Source of the DNA: Dryococelus australis
Taxonomy: Eukaryota; Arthropoda; Insecta; Phasmatodea; Phasmatidae
Assembly (NCBI GenBank): GCA_029891345.1
Contig: CM056993.1
Location: forward strand, 227,419,924-227,483,923
DNA length: 64,000 nucleotides
Reading direction: 5' to 3'
Each line of letters opens with the position of its first letter. The first letter of the stretch is position 1. Positions 45,915 through 56,700 of the stretch are shown piece by piece. Below the pieces are notes generated by a model. It saw nothing but the letters and a program-made list of their open reading frames with translations. It was not told where the DNA came from and did not search any database. A program made the position numbers and the translations under genes.

Positions 45915-46410
45915 CAGTGTACGTTGTGCAAATTGTGAACGACATGCAGTGTACGTAAGTCCTTCGCCTTGGGCCAGTGGTAAACGAGAGTCGCGGTAAG
46001 TTTCAGTAATGAGATTACCTGTCGGGAAGACTTTCAAGGCACTGGGTAGTGATTTGTCACCATGTATGTAAAGATCCTCAGTATGCAACATGTCCACGAT
46101 GGTGCACGCGGGGAGTGAACTGGTCCAGGCTCATACTATACTCAAATATCGTACCCGAGGGGGACAACAGCTATACGACGTCAGACGTGTAAACGTAATT
46201 AGGTTGGAGTGTAAGTAAAGTACCTAGCGCCCACACTTCCCTATAGCAACACCACTTACACCAGGGTGTCGGTAAGTAACGAGAGGGAGTAAAGAGAGAA
46301 TTAGAGTACCCCGATGTAAACCATGCGGCATGCAGTGTTCGCGTCGCTCTTCACACGGTAAACCGCCTTTCATATCTCTAATAGTCCCGCCTGGCTGGAG
46401 ATGTATTGCG
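45915..46410. other. Gene-free stretch
   Basis: Nothing recognised. Confidence 0.45.
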
Positions 46411-46515
46411 AGTTGGAGGCCTTAAATAGCACGGTGGCTACGGGCGACTATTGTGCGCTCATCACACGTCCCGTCGCCTCTATGCGCAAGCCACTGAACT
46501 TGCGTGCTGTCTTTA
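46411..46515 (-). repeat. GC-rich dispersed module, copy 5
   Basis: Same orientation as 37837. About 63% identical by eye to copy 2, without gaps over 105 bp. In the frame conserved among the copies (minus strand) it reads RGDGTCDERTIVA. Confidence 0.6.
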
Positions 46516-46867
46516 CGTCGGCTAGAACGACAGTGGTGACTTATTGCTTAATAATGAAGAGAAAAGTATGTAGCACGTGTGTCGACAACTTTACATATCT
46601 TGCACGTCTGTTTTCCTACCGGACAGTGATCGCGGAATTGCCACTTCCAGCCATCTTCACTTTAAAAAGATATATACGTTTTAGAAAATAATACTAAAAC
46701 TTTTCATCACACGTGGAATTATTATTCTTTTATATTCATTGTAGATTGGCATTTTACGCGCATGGAACAGTTTTTTTAAATAGTTGTCCTAAATCCAGAT
46801 ATTCCATTCAGCACCATGGTAGGAGACTCTGGAGACAAACAATCCGCGATACTTGCTCCTTACGGCA
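46516..46867. other. Gene-free stretch
   Basis: ORFs here (96 and 74 codons) run into neighbouring repeats and have no recognised domain. Confidence 0.45.
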
Positions 46868-47087
46868 ACCTGATTGTGTTTACAATCCACTAGGAAACCA
46901 CTATGCGTACTACCTGATTGTGTTTACAATCCACTAGGAAACCACTTTGTGTACTACCTGATTGTGTTTACAATCCACTAGGAAACCACTTTGTGTACTA
47001 CCTGATTGTGTCTACGATCCACTAGGAAACCACTTTGTGTACTACCTGATTGCGTTTACGATCCACCAGGAAACCACTTTGTGTACT
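46868..47087. repeat. 44-bp tandem repeat, 5 units, inside a SINE tail
   Basis: Units begin ACCTGATTGTGTTTACAATC at 46868, 46912, 46956, 47000 and 47044, exactly 44 bp apart, and continue CACTAGGAAACCACTTTGTG. The last two have a few substitutions. A partial sixth follows at 47088. Confidence 0.95.
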
Positions 47088-47303
47088 ACCTGAACGATTT
47101 ATGTATTCTTGAAGGCATGACCTACTTGCAAGTTGCACTGGGAAGGAATCGGCCATGTGCTTTGTTAAGGACCCATCCTAGCATTCACGTGGAGTGATTT
47201 TGGGAAACCACGGAGAACCGAAACCAGGATGGCCGGACCGGAAATCGAAGCCTGGTCCTCCCTAATGCGAGTCCAGTGAGTTACCACTGCGCCACCTCGC
47301 ACG
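46868..47303 (-). mobile_element. tRNA-derived SINE with amplified 3' tail
   Basis: On the minus strand the head GAGGTGGCGCAGTGGTAA contains a perfect A-box, TGGCGCAGTGG. The B-box is GGCTTCGATTTCC at 47240-47252. The body continues into a conserved-looking GGTTTCGGTTCTCCGTGGTT segment. The tail consists of the 44-bp repeats listed separately. Head and spacing fit a pol III-transcribed, tRNA-derived SINE as known in many arthropods. Confidence 0.85.
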
Positions 47304-48219
47304 GTCTGAATTAACATGTTGTAAATACCCTAGGTGTGTAAAATAGGCTCATATTTTAGCATAAGCCATCAAATTTTACTAATAAATATCATAATCATTA
47401 TCTTTGCAGTTTACTTGCCACTCGGCTGAGAACTAGTCAGTACTATTGAACGACACACGCAGCGTGTTGAGTACTCTGCACTGTCTTATTGCCATGCAAA
47501 TGTGCGCTGACTATAGTAGATAACTCGCTGGCGAAAAATGATTTAACAGTTGTTCTGGATTTTTCTTTTATAATCGGGGACAACTTTTGATGTTTATTGT
47601 CAATTTCTACGTCATAGGTGCATACTTTGTTTTGGAATATCTCATATCTTATGAGCATAGTCAGATACTTCAATTCTTTAAAAAAAATAAAAATAGAAAA
47701 ACTTTGACTTACACGGAATATTTTTCTCGTTAAGATAAGATGTTGCAATGGGTTCTCATCTTTCTTTTATCATCCGATGATGCATTTTTGACATAGCATC
47801 AATGAAGGCGCATCATCAGCGGTCGGTAGTAGAACAATGTAATTGCCACTGGTTCTGTGGCATCAGCTAGTGGTATCACACATAAGTGACCTACAAATAA
47901 CTATGAAATAAATGTTACCACGTGGATGGTGCGAGAAAGCCTTCACTGTCCTCACTCAACAGCTCTCGACGTGCCTGTGAGAGATATTCCTTGTTTCGTA
48001 CAATTTTCCGAGAACTAATTACTACTTCGTAATGGTTACACATTGCAGTGACAGTAATAATAGCACATAATTATGTATATGTATATTCTTTTCAGAGCCA
48101 CAGTTCATATCAATTTTCTTATTCTTTCCCTTAACCATATCGACTTTAATCAATATTATAATTTATGTATTATTTATAAGTACATGCATAGCAACTGCCA
48201 AGGGATTACCAATAATTGA
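47304..48219. other. Gene-free stretch
   Basis: A 101-codon minus-strand ORF (47443-47748) has no recognised domain. Confidence 0.45.
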
Positions 48220-48485
48220 CCTGATCACTTTATCCAAGCGTCGGACAACAAAATCGTGAAATTATAATAAAAAGTAATAATTTAAAAACGTACTTGTTCT
48301 TATACATGTTATCCATGAAATAATTCGATGCAAAAATATAGTTCGAGTATTTACAATAATGAAATTGGCACTTGTAATTCAAACATACGTCGTGGCACTA
48401 CTTTCTCTCTGTCGCGTCGTTACTGGGCGCACGCTGGTCAGTGTATCAGATAGAGGCAGTGACACGTTTATATTACAAGTGGTCA
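48220..48485 (-). repeat. MITE family A (long form), internal fragment
   Basis: Aligns with 42667-43085 in the same orientation over CACTTTATCCAAGCGTCGG, the GTGAAATTATAATAAAAAG region and GGTCAGTGTATCAGA, without either terminal repeat. Confidence 0.55.
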
Positions 48486-48486
48486 A

Positions 48487-48520
48487 AATAGGCTGTTCAC
48501 GATAAACTGATCACTTGTGG
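48487..48520 (+). repeat. Isolated family A terminal repeat
   Basis: AATAGGCTGTTCACGATAAA followed by CTGATCACTTG. Only the outer ~30 bp are present, immediately after the fragment at 48220, and in an orientation that does not fit as its end. Confidence 0.6.
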
Positions 48521-50516
48521 TCGCTGCTTATCCCTTGTTGAAACACATCGTGGTGGGAGCCGGGAAAGGGGCGAGAGCACGTGTGTAACGACGGCCAGAC
48601 TGAGGACTAGAACGTGCTGCGTGTCGGCGACCTGTGGTAACAGCTACGTCTCGCAAGCGTGCTTGTTACAGACCCGCTAGTGCTCCTACACTACGATCCA
48701 ACTATAATCCGCGCGTTATTGCCTCGCATACCACAGCCGACAATACCCTCTCCTTACTACGGCATCCGAACCACATCCCAGCGTCGCAACGTCCATAGGT
48801 GCTGTCCTGAACTGGGCGTGGCTGCCACGCATGGCCGTTGTGTCACAAAGGGGGGGGGGGGGGGGGTATAATTAACAATGACGTGCCAACCAATTGCCAG
48901 GGAATCCCCCATATGATATATTGTCATCCTGCCTCGTGTAAGGAAAAATTATTTCCCTGCCAGGGTGATATCCCACCCTGAGTAATAATAAACCTTGATG
49001 ATTGATGAGACTCTACGTTCCCACTTACAGATTTTTAAAGCAAAGCTACACCTGGCTTTAAAAACCAAGGTTTTTGGTGTAGCGCAACATTTCGTGTCGT
49101 CCGTGGTGAACTTGATTTCACACCACGCATAGAATGGAGACATGTAACTTTCAGTTATAACAAAACATCCTAGTACACATTTCCGCTAGCATATATCAGT
49201 CTCTTTGTTAGAAAACGCGAACCACCAAAATTCTCGAGTTCGCTATCAAAAAAATAACTCGATAACAAGTTAAATTCGTAGCCTGTGATCCGAAATTCTG
49301 TGTTGTCGAGAAGCCGCAGTATGATCGATGTCCCCGCTGTGAATGGCGTTGTTGCCTGTCATTGTTCACGGTAGTGCCGTGGCTCGCTCTGGTAACGGTG
49401 GCAATAAACGTCTTGATGATGAACCTTCTTCTATTAAATGCCCCCGTTAATTTGCTGATTGGGAGGCAACATGGGACTCGACTCCGGGACGTCCTTGCCA
49501 TTGCTATGGCGACCTCGACAAACAAAGTCGCCTAGACGTCTGAATGCTGTCTTCACAACGGATGTGAAAGAAAGGGAGTAGCGACATTGCACTATCATTA
49601 TTTTCTGCGCCTCTGGGAGTGTTTGTTATTTCAGGCCAGATGGCAAGGCGGTGATTATGTCGTGAATTTATTCTTGGTACGTCATGAAAACACTGTCCGT
49701 AAACCAAACCGATGTCTTCAACCCCAGGTTGCCTCGTTGATAGTAGGGTTGGCGCACCTTGATATGAGTGGGTTGTTAAACTTGGTACCCCTGAATGTGT
49801 TTTGCTTGTTATTCGTGCCACGCCTTCAGTAAATAATAAACGTCAGAATTTCGGCTGCCATCTGTCTTCTGCTGGTGCACAGAAAGTACGTGACTTGCTA
49901 GGCTAATAGTTGCGATATCACCCGATGGCGGGAGTTCACATTTTTTCGCGAAGCGTAAGATCAAAACCTGGAATGTCGTGAATATATTGTTACATGGAAC
50001 TCCTGAGGGACGTATTTGAGTTCGTGAGGGGGTGGAGGCCTTAATAAAAGTAAAATAAGTAAAAATAATTATTAGAATTTATTTAGGGCCTATTATTACG
50101 GGTTGTAAAATTTCGCGGAAAGATTTCAAGAAAGTTATAGGGCCTATTTAAAAACACTGTAGGGTTGTGTGCCTGTCTTGATTGGCTGAATTACTTTTTA
50201 ACACGTGTTAACTGCTTGCACACGATTTACGCTGGAGCCGTGCCAATGTTGCCGAATTCTGTGTAATCCGGTCAAATACGAAAACGCTCACTAAATCAGA
50301 CAGCAACCAATAACAATAGACTAACAGCTGTTGGGTGCTTATAGTATTGAAGACTTCCGTGTACTTTAATTTTTTTTCGCTAAAAATCACTAGCTCTACC
50401 TGTAATGCTATAAAAATACAGTTATTATTTATTGCATGAAATTACTTGTTTCTACCATTAACACTATTTATGCCAAGTCTAAAACCTAATTTTAATTATA
50501 GTCTCAAGCACTGTTT

Positions 50517-50518
<2 letters not shown>
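48521..50518. other. Gene-free stretch
   Basis: Contains a G-run of about 18 at 48850-48867. ORFs of 60-105 codons on both strands have no recognised domain. Confidence 0.45.
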
Positions 50519-50581
<63 letters not shown>

Positions 50582-50600
50582 CTTTGTGTGTGTGTGTGTA
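50519..50600. repeat. Compound (CA)n(TA)n(TG)n microsatellite
   Basis: About nine AC, then about 20 AT/TA, a short interruption ATAATATCTT, then about seven TG. The whole is close to self-complementary and could fold as a long hairpin. Confidence 0.9.
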
Positions 50601-51344
50601 ATAGTCACTGAATACCCATTCCCATTCATTATTTACAAATACTCAATCCAACTGCCTGTTGTCATCATCCTAGGTGTCTAGCTGTGAGGCCTTCAGCTCA
50701 GTAGTCCGTCCATTATTCTCACTCTCTACTGTACCGACTTCATCAATCTTGAAGGTCACTGTCGTACGCTGGTCTTCACAACTGGTGCTCAGCGTCTTAC
50801 AATGCTCCAGACTGCCAACTCCGAGGACCACCGCGCCTACATAGACCGAACGCACCACGAGTCGCGCTGAGGTAGTGGCGAGGGTGATGACCACAACATT
50901 CTTGAGACGATAACCCTAATAATTCAATTCCTCCAATGACAGGGGGCGGCACGATAGACTTATCGCGATAGCGGCACGTGCTCGAGTGGTGCGGGTGAGA
51001 CCTTTGTAAATCTCCGCACACTACTCCATTTACCAGTGATATCAGCGCCGAGGTGGACGGGTCGCTTGTAGCGATATTTACATCAATGTTTTAGGTTTAA
51101 AAAGCTTTTCCCTGTTTTACAACGGGCCTGTGTTTTATTCGTTATCAATCAGAAAGTTTATTTAAAATGTTGTGATTGCAGGACTAGGTGCATATGAATA
51201 TACGAAAGACGGAAACAAAATTCATTATTTATCCCCCATTACATGAGCCACGGACGTGCAAAATTGGCGTTGTAGTTTGGCACCATGCTACTGTGGACTC
51301 AAGGTTTCTGCCGCCCTAGACAGTCACCTAATTCTTATGTGTGG
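50601..51344. other. Gene-free stretch
   Basis: Moderately GC-rich at 50640-51020, with short minus-strand ORFs of no recognised domain. Confidence 0.45.
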
Positions 51345-51560
51345 TGGGCCGTGGTGGTGTAGTGGTTAGAGTAGGTTCGATTCCCAGCGGGGTCGGTCCC
51401 GGATGTTCGCATGTGGATATTGTGCCGTACGCCACCGCTAATGGGCGGGTTTTCTCGGGGATCATCCGTTTCCCCTGCCCTTGCAGTCCGGCGCTGCTCC
51501 ATGCTCCACCCACTTCGTCTCTCAAGACGTCGACGTCCACACTGCCCACTTTATTTCTCA
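51345..51560 (+). mobile_element. tRNA-derived SINE
   Basis: A-box TGGTGTAGTGG at 51355-51365 and B-box GGTTCGATTCC at 51374-51384. Both are perfect, but only eight bases lie between them where about 30 are normal, so part of the tRNA-like head is deleted. The body carries TCTCGGGGATCATCCGTTTC and GGCGCTGCTCC, shared with the SINE at 58728. Confidence 0.85.
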
Positions 51561-51595
51561 CAGTGCTGTTGTGAGGAAAGCAGTCTGCTTGAGGC

Positions 51596-52276
51596 CTAGT
51601 CCACAATGGATTGTCCGCAGTTGAATGGTCCGCGGACCTACTTGTCCGTGGACGCATGTCCCAACATGCGTGTGTACAATCACACGTCCGGAACCACGCT
51701 TTCCAACACTAGCACCAGAGTGCACCAAATTCGACGCCATACGAAGTTAAGCTCTCTGACATTGAAACTAGAGTACAACTTTATCGGCACGTCAGTAAAT
51801 TGTATGCAATTACTCATAAATATTGATATTTCCAGCTTAGTTAGATTTTTTTGTTAATTTGAGGTATGCGAATAAGTACGTTTTGATTTTGCTTTAATTT
51901 AACTTTATTTAAATTTTTTTTCTCTCTATTCAGAGAATTTTTGTAATTTTAAATATTAAAGTTTCACTTCTGCGGTTACAATATTGAAGGTTATTGCTTC
52001 GAACAAATACCGAATTTTAATAATAATAACTAACACACTTGCAATTTTCTTTTAACGTTTGCGCGTGATAAAATGTAAAAAAAAAAATAAAAATAAAATA
52101 AAATAAAATAAAATAAATAAAAAAATAAAATAAATAAATAAATTTGGAAAACGTCCGCGGACGAAAGTTGAAGTTGGCGAATGATCTTGGGACATTGGAA
52201 CGGCGAGCTATGACGTCAGAGGGTCACGTGCAACAAACAGCAGTTAGGCGTCCGCGGACCAGTTATTGTGGACTAG
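51596..52276. mobile_element. Non-autonomous DNA transposon with GTCCGCGGAC-rich TIRs
   Basis: The left end CTAGTCCACAATGGATTGTC and right end ATTGTGGACTAG are inverted copies, each followed inward by GGTCCGCGGAC and an inverted equivalent. It is 681 bp long. The A-rich interior includes an AAATA-type simple repeat at 52078-52142. No ORF of note, and no clear target duplication. Confidence 0.75.
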
Positions 52277-53217
52277 GGGCCAGTTTCACCACTTTATCAT
52301 TTAACTTGGGTTAACTAAACGAAGGTAAAATTTTAACTCTTTATTTATCTGCGTTTAAGGTCGGTGCATTTCACCACGCACATCTAGCAGATAATCCAAC
52401 CAGTGTAAAGTTACGTGACCGATATTTGAAGAAAATTGTACTTCGAGAAGGCAGTGCCAAGAATTTTGCCAACTAATCTATGGAATCAGAGTTATGTTGT
52501 CATTGGAATCCTGGTAAATAATCAAAACGTAAATTCTATAAAATATTAAACAGTGATTGTAACAGCATGCGAATACTACGATGTTGTAAAATATAACGAA
52601 CAAATAATGTCAGCGAATGGGAAATCGAAAGTTTGAATAATGATATGCTGCAGATATAATACAATCCCGATTAGCATAATTACATGATTTTTCGTAAATC
52701 CATCAACATCGCCTATAATATTTTCATTGTCCTCGTGCATCGAATTTTAGACTTCATGGTCAAACTCACTGTACTTGGCTTGAAGAGCCGATAAAATACA
52801 AACATCATTTAAATGTAGCCGAACAGTTTTACATAACATACAGAATATTAGTCAGTAATTTAATTTTAAAATTGTTTGTGCCATGTATATTTCACATTGC
52901 CAATCTAACTTACATGTTTCGTATCTATTCATATAACAAAAATCAAAGAAATATAAATCGTAGGAACTGAAATTAGTTTCTCATAACCTTCACGTATCTT
53001 AATATGTTTCGGCGGCCATATTTCTATCGTAAGCTGAGTTTTGAAGTAGTTTCCCGGCCGAAAATGAGCGTGTAAACTTAAACTCGGGTATGTTAAAGTT
53101 AATCGCGTATTGACAGTGGTGAAATGCAGTCGACCAGTAACCATAGTAAATTCGTTGTTAAACTCGGCTTATTGCAGTAAGTAAAACTAGTGTGGTGAGA
53201 GTGGCTCTAGTGCAGCA
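52277..53217. mobile_element. Non-autonomous DNA transposon with ~100-bp TIRs
   Basis: The left end GGGGCCAGTTTCACCAC and the right end GTGGTGAGAGTGGCTC are imperfect inverted repeats. Similarity continues inward to GGTCGGTGCATTTCACCAC on the left and GTGGTGAAATGCAGTCGACC on the right. TAG lies on both sides (52274-52276 and 53218-53220), a candidate 3-bp duplication. It abuts the element at 51596. No transposase. Confidence 0.7.
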
Positions 53218-53493
53218 GAGATGCGCACAGTAGGGACGGCGAAGTGTGCGTACGAGGGTAGTTGTGGACTGGCGGAGGTCACGTGTGTTGCTGACATCAC
53301 AGTTTAGCTGCTAGAGAGCGTGCTGCGTTCACTTTCCACTCATTACCCGCGTTAACAGTCGCAGGTGGCGCTGGCGCTACCTGATAGTTCAGTTCACTTC
53401 CAGGAAAGTGGCTCTGCCCACGTCACGACAACCTACCACTGTCTTCTCCGCCTCGAGCCAACCTCACCACACCAGTCTACACGACACGCCTCT

Positions 53494-53714
53494 ACAGTCT
53501 GCCACGGTCAAGTGAGCACATTTAATGCCCTCCTAAAGTTTTCCTTTCGGCGAATTTCTATCTTGCTACCACTTTTTAATTTAAATATTAATCATGCGAA
53601 TAAGCACTTTGTATACATTTCACCACTCTGAAATGTTAACTTCTGATGCTGCAATAAAATATTTATTAGTGTTCAATGCCTGTTGGAAGGGCTCACTTTA
53701 CCATGAACAGCCTA
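53494..53714 (-). mobile_element. MITE family A (short form), inverse orientation
   Basis: Starts CAGTCTGCCACGGTCAAGTG and ends CTTTACCATGAACAGCCTA followed by TA. The interior aligns to the reverse complement of 45672-45914. Confidence 0.75.
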
Positions 53715-53716
53715 TA

Positions 53717-56700
53717 GCTGCCGTTCTCCCCCCCCCCCCCTCATACCACTCTCTGGCACGTCTGAATGTAGGCGAGTTTTCTCGAATTTCCCATGTCACA
53801 TTTTTCAGGATTTTCCTTTTGTGTTTGTTCACTATTTATTTTCTCTTTTTTTAAATGTATTTCTGGTGGGATAGTCGTCTTTTCTAAGGCCAAGGGCAAA
53901 GAATGTTATTTCGGCCAGTGCTGTACCATGCGAGGTTCATTGGCCAATGATATTTTCTGCAGATGACTAATTGGTGACCCGTGTGCTATAGTCCAGGAAA
54001 TGCATAGCTGAACACAAACCCTACTACCCACTGGCTGCGACAATGGAACAAGTGTTGTGCCGACTTCAGTACAGCACGAAACTTAACATTTCTTGTCGCA
54101 GTGCCTGAAACTGTACATTGATTGGGTGTGAAATGGTTAGACAACACCTCCGCTACGAGGTTGTGCCACTGCAGTAGCCTATCACCTCCCCGCGCTGTAT
54201 ACGGCATTCATTCAACACGAATTCCCAACGTATACACTCTTTTGCATCAATTGAATTGTTTGCCTAAGGCTGGACTCACAGTCAAAATACATACGCACAG
54301 AAACATAGAGCATAACTCGTCGATAATTCTTGTGCGAAATTGATTCACAATTTAATACTTGCGTGTTATTTAAAATATTAAGTATTTTTACTTTATTAAA
54401 AAATCTTTTTTGCGACCGTAGTGAATTACCTTTAAAAATTTCCTGCTAGTAAACTGTCGCCTGTTCTCTTCTACAAATTAATATTTTGCGACATATTTTC
54501 GTTTCTGCAGCATAAATTTTAAATAAACAACTGTGTTCAAAATGTTATAATCTTCTCTGATTGGCTGATGCCCCGATGCGTTCGCACAAGAAATCAAATA
54601 TAACAATTTCAATTGTGTACTGTCTCATGATCTCATGCACATGACTTGTGCGCAGCTGTGAAACCAATAGGCTGTGAACATTATGGCAAGTTCTCGTACT
54701 CGCGACCCATGTTGTGTGGTTACCAAGATTTCATTCAGTATTCTATTCCCATTACAACTAGTTTACAGAAAACGTAGCTACAAACACCTCAGGGCACTCG
54801 CTTAAACAGTGACCTGACATCAAACCCTGTTCGCGTTGTTCTGTTAGAAGATAAGAAGTGCCATGTTGTAACAAGCAGTTTGGACACTGAGCAGCTTACA
54901 AGCGCACTCTAACACACATATTTCTCTACGATGTACGGCGACCCAGCGAGGGTCGTTACACTCTGCTGGTCTTGTTTAAGAGTTAATCGAGCCCAGTGTT
55001 GATAGGCGCGGTGAAAGTGACAGAATGAGCTGGTCGCCACCTGGCAGCTCGAACTGCTGTAGTTGTTAGTTTTTGTGTTTCTGTAAGTGTGCAAACATAT
55101 CGGAACATCCTCACGACTGGTACCCCAGCTGACTCCGCATGACGCTTCAGATAAGCATTTATAAATATACGAGTACGGAGCTACTTAACAAACACGTTGT
55201 ATGTATGACTCTGGTACACGTCCTAGAGAGAAGCTGCATTCTCAGTCTGCTGTAGTCGAAAACTTACTTAACTCGCCCAAATATTTATTCAACCTTTTTT
55301 GACTCAGTAAACAATTTTTTGTACTTTTGCAGATCAAATATTGCAACTAAATTATCTAAACATTTCTAAGAAGTATCGCAAGAAATATATTTCGAATGTT
55401 TAATGTAATTTAAATTATTTACAAATGTTGTTTAGTGTTTGTGAAATCAAAAATCGATTGAGTATTGTGTATGTCACGTTATGAATACTTATAACGCAGA
55501 TTGTAACACAATAAATACCATGATAGTATTGTAAGCGATTAAATTCTGTAGACATACGAAATGTGATATTGCGAACATACAGAATGTTATAATTCTGTCA
55601 AAGCATGTGCACTCCAGATACACATTCTCAAGTGCGGACTGTAGTGTTTGTACTCAGTTGTTTTTAATATTTTACAAATATGTGCTAATACACAACGCAA
55701 ATTGTAACTATTATATGATTTTCTCTGTTTATTTTGACCCAAGCGTATATATTGAAAGCTCGCACATCGTGCACGAAATGAAGAGATAGGGCAGGTCCTA
55801 TTATTTTCGTGCAAGGCGATGCAAGCTGCGATACTATTGGTCAATGTATGCTGGTCATGTGACCTGTTGTAAAATCAACCACAGAGTAAAAGAAAATCAT
55901 AATCTGATGAGTGCGAAAAGGAATACAGAGAAATAACACATTGTTGGAAAATGACTTTAAAGCGTGGATTGGAGTTTAGACAGTTCGCTGAGAATAATAT
56001 TAAAACAATTATATTTTGGAGGGATATCTTTGAAACAAATACCTTGTTGAAGTAAGCAACTTCATATTTTGTATTATAATACCTTGGCTGTTTGGTACTC
56101 ACCAGGGCTATCAAATAATTTTGATGCGAGACAGTTATCATCTTATTTATCTGCGTGTGGACTCATTTCGTAAGATTTTTAGTTGGCATTCTAGTAGGAA
56201 AAATTCCGTACGAAATCTTTCGCGAAATTTATCTTGCATCGTGTGAAGCGTGCTTAGATCTCGTGTGTGAGATAAGTGCAACTGAGCGGCATGGAAACTG
56301 CAACAAGGTTCTCGGCCAGCTAGTAAATGTTACGTTCCGTTACGTCATTGACAATGTACAGTCGTGCCTGTAGTAGAAGTCACTCAGTTCAGCGCCAGCC
56401 TTGGACTGCAGATTGAGGCTAAACTATTGAACTTGATGGCCTGCACGTAAACAGCTTCTCATCTGCATATCAACTGTGTGACGTCTCAGTGCTGGGAAGT
56501 TGCATCGATCGCTTGCAGCTAAGTACGTCAATAGCAGGCTAATTTTCCATTCTTTTCTCTCTCCCCCCCCCCCCCCAAAATTCAAAAACCACCGTACCAC
56601 CAAACGTGTCCTGTAATTTGTCGCTACTTTTTAACCAACATTTATATTTCTAAACTTACTTAATGCTATGCAAATTTTAACATTTAATTACATACTGGTT

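Noticed and set aside
46868..47092. CRISPR-like array because of the regular 44-bp repeats
   Set aside because: Units are directly adjacent without spacers and are part of a eukaryotic SINE tail.
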